A stretch of 64,000 bases of DNA from Pseudomonas fluorescens (GTDB taxonomy: Bacteria; Pseudomonadota; Gammaproteobacteria; Pseudomonadales; Pseudomonadaceae). The notes under the pieces were generated by a model. That model saw only the letters and a list, made by a program, of their open reading frames with translations. It did no database searches and was not told where the DNA came from. The position numbers and the translations under genes are program-made. Where the stretch lies: contig NZ_JSAK01000009.1 in NCBI RefSeq assembly GCF_000802965.1, positions 1 through 64,000 of the forward strand. Direction: 5' to 3'. Shown here in pieces: positions 1-8,011 of this stretch (position 1 is its first letter; each line of letters begins with the position of its first letter).

Positions 1-15
1 GTGTTCGCCGGCCCC

Positions 16-600
16 TTACGCAGTAGGGGTATCGAAGTGGCCAAGGTCTTTCGCATTGCCATACCTTGAAATCCGGGCAACAAAGCCTAACCCGCTGAAG
101 TGGACGTATACGCCACGCGGGAGTCTTGCTCGCAGTTTTCGAGAGCCCTTGAAAATCAGGTTGAGGCTCTTTGGGACTACCGTGCAATGCTCGGGTGAGT
201 ACGTTGTGTTCAGCGGGTCCAAAATGTCTTTGTCCAGCTCGGCGTCAGCCTCGAACGCGTAGGGCTGCATGGAGTACCACGCTGCGAACTCTTGATAGTC
301 CCACCACTTGATACAGACACTGCAACCTTCATAGGCAGCGGCCTTCTTGGGGCCGTAGGAACGCCGCATCATGTTGGACCAAGTTTTGTGTGGGGTGCCC
401 TTGCCTGTCTTGAAGTAGGGCATACCCATGGCCTTACGTCGATCCCGACTGTTATAGCCGACGCCGTAGGTCAACTTCTTATCCTTAGGTGCTCCGAACA
501 GCGGCAGTTCTTCCCCGAGGGTGTAGTCGAGGCGGACGCCTGCCAGTTGTGGCAGTACGTAGATGGTCTTAACACGGTCATGCATGAAATCTTGGTTCAT
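16..600 (-). CDS. phage-type HNH/AP2-like protein
   Basis: The predicted product has 194 residues. I chose the ATG at 600 because GGAGG lies just upstream; an earlier in-frame start at 612 lacks this. The protein resembles phage HNH-type homing endonucleases. It has a W-x-NMM-x-RSY stretch near residue 75, a C-x-VC then W-x-x-Y-x-x-F segment, and a Y-SPEHC-x-VVP-x-x-LN block typical of the family. The tail (GVYVHFSGLGFVARI) looks like an AP2-type DNA-binding strand. The family assignment is by pattern only and activity is not demonstrated. It lies in the element whose integrase is at 1192-2148. Confidence 0.55.
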   Translation of the reverse strand: MNQDFMHDRVKTIYVLPQLAGVRLDYTLGEELPLFGAPKDKKLTYGVGYNSRDRRKAMGMPYFKTGKGTPHKTWSNMMRRSYGPKKAAAYEGCSVCIKWWDYQEFAAWYSMQPYAFEADAELDKDILDPLNTTYSPEHCTVVPKSLNLIFKGSRKLRARLPRGVYVHFSGLGFVARISRYGNAKDLGHFDTPTA

Positions 601-629
601 TGATACCTCCATAGGTTGAATTTTGGGCG

Positions 630-653
630 AAAAAAAACCGACACGTTGGTCGG
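630..653 (-). terminator. rho-independent terminator, minus strand
   Basis: Read on the minus strand, CCGAC and GTCGG form a short stem closed by a six-base loop, followed by a run of eight T. It would stop transcripts arriving from the right before the gene at 16-600. Confidence 0.55.
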
Positions 654-1191
654 CATCATCGGCAGCATTTCTCTCTACAGAGGAGTAAATGAACTCAGCT
701 TTCGGATGTCGTCGACCTCGAGGTTGGTTTTGCTTTCATTGCAATGGTCATGGCTATTTCTCATGGTTTGCATTGACCGTCGGTGGTGGTCAGCCAGTTT
801 GCAGACAAAGCAACACCGATCATCTGGCACTGTATGGGTGCGGGACGTATTCGGTATGTTTTGTCGATTTGAGAATTATCAGTCAAAGTGCCATCACTTG
901 TCAAGCGTTATTTCTTGCATGTGCCAGCTGAATGCTGTAGGCGTACCGCAAAGACGATGGTTTAGCCGCATCTAATATCCCGCTCGTACGAAACCAATTT
1001 TCAGCGGAGAGAAAGCATCCTGCTTAGTCCAGTCAGCGATGTAAGCCCGTAAACACTGGACTGAGCGACAGTTGTTCCTCAGAACATGACGAATCCAGTG
1101 CAGGTTATGCTGGGGTTTATCGATGGTTTCTAACGAGTTTTCGGGGCTGCCAACCTTTCAGTTAATCGAGGCTGGCGGCCCATCCGATTGG
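654..1191. other. stretch without a recognisable gene
   Basis: This is 538 bases between the phage-type gene and the integrase. A Cys-rich 80-codon frame (689-931, plus) has a good GAGGAG ribosome site, but its composition is unlike a normal protein and I recognise nothing in it. No RNA gene or clear promoter was seen. Confidence 0.4.
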
Positions 1192-2148
1192 TCAATCAAT
1201 AAGGTGCAGAACATCCCTGACATTCAAATGGGAGTACCGGGCAACGGATCGTGTATCCCGGTGGCCTGAGACGATCATGATCTGTGCGTTGTTGAAGCCC
1301 TTCTTGGCGACATTGGTGATTCTGGTGTGCCTGAGCTGGTGCAGCCGGACACTACTGTCTAAGCCAGCCTTGACTCGTGCCAGTCGCACTGCCTGAGATA
1401 CGGCATGTGGAGTGACCGGGAAAATCAGGTTGCTCGGGTGATGTTCTACAGTGGCGCACAATTGGGCGATCTGAAGGATTTCCACTGCACGGTGGGTGAG
1501 GGGGACTGACCGTGTACCGTTCTTTCCATCGATCACATCGGCAATTCGATCCTTGAGGTGCAGGCAGTCTTTGGTCAGCTTCAGGATTTCAGAGCGCCGC
1601 ATGGCAGTCTCATATGCCAGTTCGACAATGGGTTTCATGATGGGTGACAGCTTCGCCAGTAACCGCTCAAGCTCGCTTACACTAATCACCTTGTCTGAAG
1701 ACCGATCAGGTTTGGGGAGTGCGATATCACTGACAGGGTTCTGGATGTCGATCAGTAGCCCGCGTTTGGCGAACCTGTAGAAGCGGGACATGAATGCAAG
1801 TTGCGTCCTGCATGTGGACGGCTTCACCTTCTTCAATCGCATAATCTTGAAGTCATTGATCATCTGCGGCGTGATTTCGTGAATGGGCTGCGTGAAGTGT
1901 CTGCCCAGATGCTCCACGACTTTCAGTGCGTGGTCGTAGCTGCCTTTCCCCTTGAGCATGGCTTCGCAGTAGGTCATGCCCAGCGTATAAATGGTGTGGT
2001 GCTTGCGATCCATCGTCACGGCTTCGAGCTGGTTCGCCCATGACTCTGCTTCAGCTTTGTTGCTGAAAGTTTTCGACTGGGGAGGTTTGCCCTTTATCCG
2101 TACCTGAGCATTCCAGTTGCCGGACGGAAGTAAGCGGAAATTGGCCAT
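1192..2148 (-). CDS. tyrosine recombinase (phage/island integrase)
   Basis: This 318-residue site-specific recombinase should catalyse integration and excision of the element on its left. The tyrosine-recombinase set is complete: Arg in AMRRSE (about 184), H-x-x-R (270-273, LHQLRH), a second His in SGHRD (296) and the nucleophile Tyr305 in ARYSHL. An N-terminal arm-binding region (residues 1-50) and a SAM-like core-binding domain (about 55-135) precede the catalytic part. Its start lies 78 bp from the tRNA-Val-derived attachment sequence, the usual arrangement. Length and motifs look intact. Confidence 0.93.
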   Translation of the reverse strand: MANFRLLPSGNWNAQVRIKGKPPQSKTFSNKAEAESWANQLEAVTMDRKHHTIYTLGMTYCEAMLKGKGSYDHALKVVEHLGRHFTQPIHEITPQMINDFKIMRLKKVKPSTCRTQLAFMSRFYRFAKRGLLIDIQNPVSDIALPKPDRSSDKVISVSELERLLAKLSPIMKPIVELAYETAMRRSEILKLTKDCLHLKDRIADVIDGKNGTRSVPLTHRAVEILQIAQLCATVEHHPSNLIFPVTPHAVSQAVRLARVKAGLDSSVRLHQLRHTRITNVAKKGFNNAQIMIVSGHRDTRSVARYSHLNVRDVLHLID

Positions 2149-2225
2149 TTTTGACGCCTCATAATGTGAATGGGCGTTCTGTGAAACCCTTGAGCACCAA
2201 GGCTTGCAGCTTGCTCAAGCAGACA

Positions 2226-2270
2226 TTGACATGGTGGGGGTCGTTGGTTCGAGTCCAATCGCGCCTACCA
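2226..2270 (+). repeat. attachment site: 3' half of tRNA-Val(GAC)
   Basis: The 45 bases begin in an anticodon loop, TTGACAT (anticodon GAC). They continue through a GGTGG stem half, a complete T-arm (GTTGG-TTCGAGT-CCAAT) and an acceptor strand CGCGCCT-A-CCA. No matching 5' half precedes it, so this is the tRNA-end copy produced by integration, not a gene. The adjacent integrase supports an att role. The tRNA identity is read from the loop. Confidence 0.85.
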
Positions 2271-2301
2271 AACAAAATCCGCTCTGCTGGGCGGTCTAGA
2301 A

Positions 2302-2329
2302 GGGCTCACCGAAAGGTGGGCCCTTTTTT
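2302..2329 (+). terminator. terminator following the tRNA-Val end
   Basis: GGGCTCACC-GAAA-GGTGGGCCC followed by six T is a strong rho-independent terminator. It travels with the tRNA 3' end and is the best conserved part of the repeats at 3039 and 5950. Confidence 0.8.
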
Positions 2330-2383
2330 GTTGTCTGGTGTTTGAGAAAACGTTGGGAATATTTTGGGCAAACGTCCACCGCG

Positions 2384-2464
2384 CTACATCTTCAGGTCGG
2401 CTTTTACCTTCATGTAAACCAGCGCGTCATCACTGTGCCCTGCCTGGTAGTATTCGCGCTCGGC
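2384..2464 (-). pseudogene. integrase C-terminal remnant A
   Basis: Reading minus, the last 26 codons of a phage-type integrase survive (EREYYQAGHSDDALVYMKVK near the end, then a stop). A TGA lies immediately upstream in frame, so the rest is lost. The YMKVKADL ending is the same as in remnant B at 3028-3410. Both stop a short distance after a copy of the tRNA-Val terminator, as expected for successive islands inserted at one tRNA. Confidence 0.7.
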
Positions 2465-2690
2465 CCATCACAATCTCCAAGTGCACGGGCTTTTAGTAGT
2501 TTTGCGTCTTCCCGGGCGATACCGCCCACCTCCATCTTTTTGGCTGCCACCATGAGACGCGGCAACCGAGCCGTAATTTGGGTAATGACTTTTTGCCATA
2601 AAGAGGTTGGGCTAACCGTTCGTCGGGGCTCGCGCACGATCCGCAGATTGAAAAGTCGATGAAGTAGCCAAAAAAAAAGACAGGTTTCTT

Positions 2691-2909
2691 ATGCGATCAC
2701 TAATCCTCGATTTGCCGAATGGGCGTGAGCTCGCAAATGAACTTGATCTTGCAATCGAGCAGATGATGGCCATCCCGGTCGAACTAGTCGGTGGCGAAGA
2801 TTGGCTGGCGGCCTCCACCAGGCAGCAGCAAGCTTTCCAAAAATGGCGAGAGTATCTTCAGCTCATGGCTGATGGACGGGTACGCGTGGAGCCATTAAAG
2901 GTCGCCTGA
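2691..2909 (+). CDS. small hypothetical protein
   Basis: The 72-residue frame starts MRSLILDLPNGRELANELD and has a plausible soluble alpha-helical composition. I do not recognise a family. It sits between the two integrase remnants, so it may be leftover island cargo. There is no convincing ribosome-binding site, so the call is weak. Confidence 0.35.
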   Translation: MRSLILDLPNGRELANELDLAIEQMMAIPVELVGGEDWLAASTRQQQAFQKWREYLQLMADGRVRVEPLKVA

Positions 2910-3027
2910 ATTTTGGCCCACCTGTAGTTAGCCAGAGTATGTACAGCGAGTATGCGTGAGAAGTTCGGCAGCACTGTTGGGGGGGGGGGCTACTCGACCT
3001 GCCGGTAACCTGCGTAACGCGCGAGCA

Positions 3028-3410
3028 TCATGATGAATGGCTCACCGAAAGACCTTTTTTGTCGGATGGCGTTTGGAAAAACGTTGGAAACGATTTTGAA
3101 AAACGAACCACCTTTTCAAATATCAAGTCTGCCTTCACCTTCATATAAGTCATCTCGTCTTCACCATGGCGAGCATGATAGTGCTCGGGCATTTTCTCGT
3201 CGGCGTGCCCCATCAAACCCTGCATGAACTCCTGCTCGAAACGTTGCTGCTTGTACAGCCAGGCACCGATTGCGCGGGTCTCATGGAAGGTAGGGTTCTT
3301 AACTGTCGGCAACTCGTCGTAGGCCTTCAAAGCGTCTGGCGCTTGGGTGAAGGAATTGGTCAGGAAGCCCCTCCGTCACCGCGTTCCAGTGTAATTTTGC
3401 GTCGAGTTGA
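3028..3410 (-). pseudogene. integrase C-terminal remnant B
   Basis: On the minus strand this is the catalytic end of a tyrosine recombinase. It has a TFHETRAIGAWLY box (H-x-x-R), GLMGHADEKM with the second His, HYHARH where the nucleophile region should be, then YMKVKADL. Upstream the frame continues as RGFLTNSFTQAPDALKAY until an in-frame stop near 3390. The N-terminal two thirds are missing. It is a dead integrase next to the tRNA-terminator copy at 3039-3060. Confidence 0.8.
3039..3060 (+). repeat. partial copy of the tRNA-Val terminator repeat
   Basis: GGCTCACCGAAAGACCTTTTTT matches the core of the terminator at 2302-2329, with part of the second stem arm lost. The following bases (GTCGGATGGCG...) also echo the sequence after the first copy. 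It marks a second ancient insertion boundary. Confidence 0.6.
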
Positions 3411-3674
3411 GGCCGTTTACTTGCCTTCGGTGAGTGGTAGACCAACTACGGGCAGACGACTGGCGAGTCCATGCACTCCAAAACCGCCTCCCGCAGCGCC
3501 TGGCCTGTGAAAATCTCCAGGTGCGCGGGTGGTCTGGGCAGTGATCAATGAGCCGCTGTACTGACAGGTTTCGGCTCGAGAAGCAGGAGAGTCCCAAGAT
3601 CGTTCTGAGCGCTGACCGGATATTTCGAGATGAGCTTCGCATCACCTCGATATTTTCCGCATTGCTGGTTGGCC
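3411..3674. other. decayed island DNA
   Basis: The minus strand carries fragments of an island-end gene related to the one at 45866-46288. After 3677 the frame reads MNAEANQQ, against MHTEAIHQ in the intact copy. Frame breaks and stops prevent a full reading. No intact gene was seen. Confidence 0.4.
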
Positions 3675-3838
3675 TCAGCGTTCATTTCCAGCCGCTTGAA
3701 GATGTTTGCCGATCTGGCGCAGCTGAAGGTCCAATTCTTCTACTTTGTTCTCAAGCATTCGCAGCTGATGCCGATAGATTTCGGATGGAGCCGGGCAGCC
3801 AGGCCGAGCGCTTGTCTTTCGATTTCGTCGGAAGCCAT
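3675..3838 (-). pseudogene. frameshifted island-end gene (homologue of 46294-46440)
   Basis: Reading minus, one frame starts MASDEIERQ at 3838. A second frame gives EIYRHQLRMLENKVEELDLQ and stops at 3675. The second part aligns with ETCRHQLIIYENDVEELTLQ of the prophage gene at 46294-46440 (shared RHQL, EN, VEEL, LQLRQ). The switch of frame suggests a frameshifted copy. Function unknown; it is probably a coiled-coil protein. Confidence 0.6.
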
Positions 3839-4080
3839 CGAGAAACCCTTTGGCTTTGAGGGCTCCATCAAGTCAAGGCTGTCAGGTATGAAACGATGGG
3901 CGGACAGTCACCAGTGCGCCAAGTAGGACTATTGTAGTAATTAAGGGTAAAGAGCGTGGAGTTAGAAGTTTGTAAGATCTTGGAAGTGCCTAGAAAACTT
4001 GCTACGAATTTTTTAAATTTTGACCGAGATTTTGATCGGTTGACTACATGATTAATTTGATTTCTAGATTTTGGTTAACA

Positions 4081-5283
4081 ATGAACAAGCCACTTTATTA
4101 TCTTCATATTCCAAAAACCGCCGGTACATCATTAACGTCATTTTTAGATGCGCAATTTGACCGCTCTCAGATATGCCATGCTCAATTGCTTCCAGAGCTT
4201 TTCAACTTGGATAGTGACTCCATTTCCAAGTATGATTTTTTTCGCGGGCATCTATGGTTTGACTTGAATAACTATGTGGGGAAGGAGCTCAACTACATAA
4301 CGATGTTGCGAGATCCTGTGCAGCGTACGATTTCGTGGTATTCACATGTCAAACGTGACATAAATGCCTATCGCCATGATCGCGTCGTGGAAGAAAATTG
4401 GTCATTGTTCGACTTTGTTACTGATAAAGAAACTCACTGGGATATGGTGAACGCTCAAACTATATTTCTTGCCGCGGATCTGGATTTTGAGAAGCTTGCT
4501 AATGATCCAGTCGGTTATGGTAGGGCTGTTATAAAGAGTTATGCTGCACGTAACAATGATCGAGAACTTCTGGATTTGGCGAAATCCCGGCTTGAAAAGT
4601 TTATGTTCTTTGGTATCGCCGAGCGAATGAGTCAGTCATTGCAATTGTTGTCACACGCCTTGGATGTTTATCCGAAATTTTCCCGGCAAAAATTGAATGT
4701 GTCAGAAAATCGACCATTGGATGATGAGATTTCAAATGAAACAATTCAAGCCATAAGAGAAATTACTTCGTTGGACCAAGAGCTTTACGATTGGGCAGTG
4801 AAGACTTTTGAGTCTAGGTATGACGAATTGGTGAATTCGTTACTCATGCATAATTATATCTCTAGCCCCAAGCACGCGGACAAGGCTTGTAATATTCAAC
4901 TGTCTGCGGTGGAAAGGAAGGCGCTGCAAATCAATACAATATCCTTCCCGGATGCTGTTGAGCAGGGCGCTCATTTTGAAGTTGAAGTCGAGGTAACCAA
5001 TAACTCGAAATACCGTATCCAGAGTAGTGGTCCCTATCCTGTTAATATTTGCTACCACTGGATAGATCCGATCACAGATGAGGTCATTATCTTTGATGGG
5101 GTTAGGACCAAGATTGAGCCGACTTTGCTTTCAGGGGAAAGCCTCAAACTTAATGTAGAGGTTATCGCTCCTGAACGGTTAGGACTATCAACTCTCCGGC
5201 TGACGTTTGTTCAGGAAGGAGTGTCGTGGTTTGATGAGTCGCAGAGTGCGATTTTTTCGGATATTGAGGTTCTTGTAAAATGA
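4081..5283 (+). CDS. sulfotransferase with C-terminal beta-sandwich domain
   Basis: The 400-residue protein starts with the 5'-phosphosulfate loop at residues 9-17 (HIPKTAGTS). The 3'-phosphate-binding strand and loop follow at about 71-87 (YITMLRDPVQRTISWYSH), as in PAPS-dependent carbohydrate sulfotransferases. Residues about 290-400 form a separate beta-rich domain (W-x-D, VRTKIEP, LTFVQEGVSWF) like those appended to LPS-modifying enzymes, probably for glycan binding. I chose the ATG at 4081 over 4048 to place the loop at the N-terminus. It overlaps the APS kinase gene by ATGA. The DNA is AT-rich, pointing to transfer. The acceptor is unknown; a surface glycan is likely. Confidence 0.82.
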   Translation: MNKPLYYLHIPKTAGTSLTSFLDAQFDRSQICHAQLLPELFNLDSDSISKYDFFRGHLWFDLNNYVGKELNYITMLRDPVQRTISWYSHVKRDINAYRHDRVVEENWSLFDFVTDKETHWDMVNAQTIFLAADLDFEKLANDPVGYGRAVIKSYAARNNDRELLDLAKSRLEKFMFFGIAERMSQSLQLLSHALDVYPKFSRQKLNVSENRPLDDEISNETIQAIREITSLDQELYDWAVKTFESRYDELVNSLLMHNYISSPKHADKACNIQLSAVERKALQINTISFPDAVEQGAHFEVEVEVTNNSKYRIQSSGPYPVNICYHWIDPITDEVIIFDGVRTKIEPTLLSGESLKLNVEVIAPERLGLSTLRLTFVQEGVSWFDESQSAIFSDIEVLVK

Positions 5284-5870
5284 AAACAAGCGGGGAAGAC
5301 CTCACTTGGCATTTGGGAGCCTTGACCCGGGAAGATCGGGAACTGCATTTGGGGCAGCAAGCCATTACCGTTTGGCTCACAGGGCTTAGTGGGTCTGGAA
5401 AATCATCCTTGGCTTTTGCCTTAGAAAAAAAGTTATCAGCGCAGGATAAAAGTTGTTTTGTTCTAGATGGTGATAACGTTAGGCACGGTCTTAATAAGGA
5501 CTTAGGATTTAGTCTGTCCGACAGATCGGAGAATATAAGGAGGATAGCTGAAGTTGCCAGGCTCATGAATGATGCTGGCCTGATAGTCATCGTAGCGATA
5601 ATTTCTCCGATGATTGAAGACCGGGCTTTAGCGGTCGAGATAATTGGTGTCGATCGCTTTCATGAGGTTTTTGTAAGTACTCCTCTCAGTATCTGTGAAG
5701 AAAGAGATCCCAAAGGACTGTATCGAAAAGCGCGCTGTGACTCTTTAGAAAACTTTACGGGTATCTCTTCGCCTTATGAACCACCGTTGGCACCCGCTTT
5801 AGTTATAGATAACACCAGGCTATCTGTGGAAGACAATGCAAACAAAATCCTCCGATACTTGAAGGGATAG
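5280..5870 (+). CDS. cysC: adenylylsulfate (APS) kinase
   Basis: This enzyme phosphorylates APS to PAPS, the donor for the sulfotransferase encoded just upstream. The 196 residues match the usual length. The Walker A loop is GLSGSGKS (35-42), followed by DGDNVRHGLN (63-72), DRSENIRRIAEVA, an RDPKGLYRKAR lid and FTGISSPYEPP. The start overlaps the upstream stop (ATGA), implying translational coupling. A dedicated kinase in a transferred cassette suggests sulfation demand above the host's assimilatory supply. Kinase identity is secure; the surface-sulfation role is inferred. Confidence 0.93.
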   Translation: MKTSGEDLTWHLGALTREDRELHLGQQAITVWLTGLSGSGKSSLAFALEKKLSAQDKSCFVLDGDNVRHGLNKDLGFSLSDRSENIRRIAEVARLMNDAGLIVIVAIISPMIEDRALAVEIIGVDRFHEVFVSTPLSICEERDPKGLYRKARCDSLENFTGISSPYEPPLAPALVIDNTRLSVEDNANKILRYLKG

Positions 5871-5949
5871 TGCGTTCGGTCTTTATAAACGACGTTTTTG
5901 TCGGGATCCATGTTTCACTCCAGCTTAGGAGTTGCCTTGACGAGGAGGG

Positions 5950-6034
5950 GCCGTTGGTTCGGTTTCAATGGTGCCAACCCAAAAAAATCCGTTCTGCTTA
6001 TCTATAAGGGCTTACCGAATGTGGGCCCTTTTTT
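5950..6034 (+). repeat. degenerate copy of tRNA-Val 3' end plus terminator
   Basis: Positions 5950-5980 align with 2240-2270 (CGTTGGTTCG then diverged). They are followed by AAAATCCG-TTCTGCT and AGGGCTTACCGAATGTGGGCCC with a T run, matching 2271-2329. It is the right-hand boundary of the region of old islands at 2226-6034, and its terminator probably still works. Confidence 0.7.
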
Positions 6035-6220
6035 GTGCTTCCGATTTACTGCGGAGCGTTCGTATATATCGGCTTCGTTCAGGTATGAAGGTCTCTTCGC
6101 CGATGACGCGTCTTTCTTTCGAGTTGGGCCGTTAACGCCGATTTCAATTTCAGTACCTCGTCAGTGAATTTTTGAACTGTCTCAAGGTCGTATCTCCGAC
6201 TTTTGCCTTGAGCACATCAA

Positions 6221-6469
6221 ATGAAGCGTGTAGTAATAATGTTCATGACCCTTTCAACGACGCTGCTCGTGGCTGGGTGCGGCCCTCGTTGGGATGAGGG
6301 GGATAGATACGGTCGTGATCGTGGCTATGATCATGATCGTGGATACGACCGAGTGCATGACCGAGATTATGACGATTATCGAGGTCACGATCGTAGGTAT
6401 GATCGTCGCGACAATGATCAGGGATATGAGCGCAATCGCGATCATGATCGTAACGATAGAGACGACTAG
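6221..6469 (+). CDS. Asp/Arg/Tyr-rich repeat lipoprotein
   Basis: The 82-residue protein opens with a lipoprotein signal ending LLVAGCG, so Cys20 would be lipidated. The mature part is almost wholly D, R, Y and H in loose RGYDRD-type repeats, giving a highly charged, probably disordered envelope tail. The underlying DNA repeats GATCATGATCGT-like units, so length may vary between strains. Function unknown; metal or polyanion binding is only a guess. Confidence 0.7.
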   Translation: MKRVVIMFMTLSTTLLVAGCGPRWDEGDRYGRDRGYDHDRGYDRVHDRDYDDYRGHDRRYDRRDNDQGYERNRDHDRNDRDD

Positions 6470-6629
6470 CCCGCGCTGATCTACCTTTCGCTTTCCGAGT
6501 TGAGACGAGTTGCGATGGTTGAAGAACGGTCGTACATGATTGCGGATATCGCAGTTTCCGTCATCTGATAGAGCGTAGCGTTCTTGCAAACGACGAGGAC
6601 TGGGTGCGGCAGGATGAGGCGCAGATGAC

Positions 6630-6830
6630 TCACGGTCGATTTCCGGTTTTCCCGTTATTATCAGCTCCTTTCGAAAAAATATAGAGTTCTTCTTCCAGAT
6701 ACATAGCAGCCGGACTGGGTGCCCCGGCTGCAATCAACTCTAGCTCTCTGGATACAGCTATAAGTCGTCTGCCATCCCTGAATTCAGAATCTTGTGCAGA
6801 AGACTGGGCATTTTGCTTTGCGCCTGACAT
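6630..6830 (-). CDS. small hypothetical protein
   Basis: The 66-residue frame is preceded by AAGGA seven bases before the ATG. The sequence (RDGRRLIAVSRELELIAAGA) looks like a real soluble alpha-helical protein. I do not recognise the family. Confidence 0.45.
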   Translation of the reverse strand: MSGAKQNAQSSAQDSEFRDGRRLIAVSRELELIAAGAPSPAAMYLEEELYIFSKGADNNGKTGNRP

Positions 6831-7023
6831 GCTGGCTTCCTTGTTTGCGCTTGAAAAGTCATGAATACCGCCAGGCCGTTGCTATTTCAATCCTTTGAGT
6901 TGTCTTAACTGAGACATTTTGTGACAGCAAATCAATCAAGTTTGGACAACTGAGCGGCTTCTATTGAGTCAGGCTCAGTTCGGCACGGGTTGGGTGCGAA
7001 TTACTGTTCGAGATACATCCGGG

Positions 7024-7308
7024 TTACTCGATACTTTTCACGCCTACCGTGTTCCGCGCCAACTTTGCTCTTTCGCTCCAGGTTATGGTGTGGCTCGCCT
7101 TATTCCACCGAACATTCCTTATCCCGCGACGTAGGGCTTTTTCAACGACGTCGAAGATATTGTGAATAGTGAAAGTGGCACCTGCGCACTCGCCGTGATG
7201 AAGCAGGGCCGTCTTCCAGGCCTCAATGTCGCTCATGCCTGATCTTTCGATAACCATGACTTTCTTAAATCCATTGGCCACAAAGTGGATCTCGTAGAGT
7301 TCTGTCAT
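7024..7308 (-). CDS. small hypothetical protein (LYEIHFVANG type)
   Basis: The product has 94 residues. The N-terminus (TELYEIHFVANGFKKVMVIE, then EAWKTALLHHG) resembles a family of small Pseudomonas proteins of unknown function that begin with LYEI-x-Y/F. The remainder has a basic WNKASHTITW segment. The start overlaps the stop of the upstream frame as TAATG, suggesting coupling. No function can be assigned. Confidence 0.6.
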   Translation of the reverse strand: MTELYEIHFVANGFKKVMVIERSGMSDIEAWKTALLHHGECAGATFTIHNIFDVVEKALRRGIRNVRWNKASHTITWSERAKLARNTVGVKSIE

Positions 7309-7511
7309 TACTCAGCGTCCTGCTTACATGCTTCCATATGCGAAACATTATCATTTGCTGCGGGTTTTAGGTACTGTGCCTGATCAATGAGATGTATTCC
7401 GACGACATTGAACTGTGGGCATTGATTCGCATCCAAGCAAAACGGGCGACCACGCGTCAACTGCGAATACTCAAGCGGGAGAACATTGATGGGGAGGCGA
7501 GCGATGATCAA
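7308..7511 (-). CDS. possible small protein upstream of 7024-7308
   Basis: The 67-codon frame would need a TTG start at 7511, and no clear ribosome-binding site is seen. Its TAA overlaps the next ATG (TAATG), which is the main reason to keep it. The sequence RGRPFCLDANQCPQFNVVG has a pair of Cys. Unrecognised. Confidence 0.35.
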   Translation of the reverse strand: MIIARLPINVLPLEYSQLTRGRPFCLDANQCPQFNVVGIHLIDQAQYLKPAANDNVSHMEACKQDAE

Positions 7512-7667
7512 ATTTTTTGCGGCTTACCTGTCTGTTTGCCTTCTGCTGCAATGGACTGTGGTTGAGGCATCTCCCTGGATCGCCTCTCATGTCCTTCTGA
7601 GATGGATCCTCTAACGCAGCCGTTCAGGCGTAAAATGGGCGTGCTACCTCATGTAAAGGAGTCGAAT

Positions 7668-7862
7668 ATGATCTCCGACCAGTTGAACCAACAAGCACCC
7701 GAAACAAAAGCAGTGTGGGATCAATATTTCTGCGCGGCGTTGATTGCCGAAAGCAATTTGACTGCGCCCGTCGTAGGCGGGGCTACGCACGACGACAGAC
7801 AGAATCTATTGATCGAGAGAGCCAAAGCGCTCGCCGACAAGATGATGGAAAACAGAAAATAA
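7668..7862 (+). CDS. small hypothetical protein
   Basis: The product has 64 residues, starting MISDQLNQQAPETKAVW. The ATG at 7668 has AAAGGAG at good spacing; an upstream frame start at 7602 does not. It is helical and acidic to neutral with no membrane segment. A terminator follows directly. Unrecognised family, but the signals make it a likely gene. Confidence 0.6.
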   Translation: MISDQLNQQAPETKAVWDQYFCAALIAESNLTAPVVGGATHDDRQNLLIERAKALADKMMENRK

Positions 7863-7866
7863 CCAG

Positions 7867-7891
7867 AGCCCAGCCATCGCGCTGGGCTTTT
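7867..7891 (+). terminator. rho-independent terminator
   Basis: AGCCCAGC and GCTGGGCT arms around a six-base loop with a short T run, immediately after the gene at 7668-7862. Confidence 0.65.
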
Positions 7892-8011
7892 CACATCGGG
7901 AGTATTTCGAGGTTACGTCGAGAGATAACGAGTGGCATCGCGGTGCAAAGCGCTAATTCATGGGCTACTACTGACAGGCTGATTCAATCTCATCCTGGCA
8001 GGAGCGTCGCG

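Noticed and set aside
689..931. 80-codon frame with a good GAGGAG site
   Set aside because: Cys/Trp/Phe-rich composition with no family; kept only as a note in the gene-free stretch.
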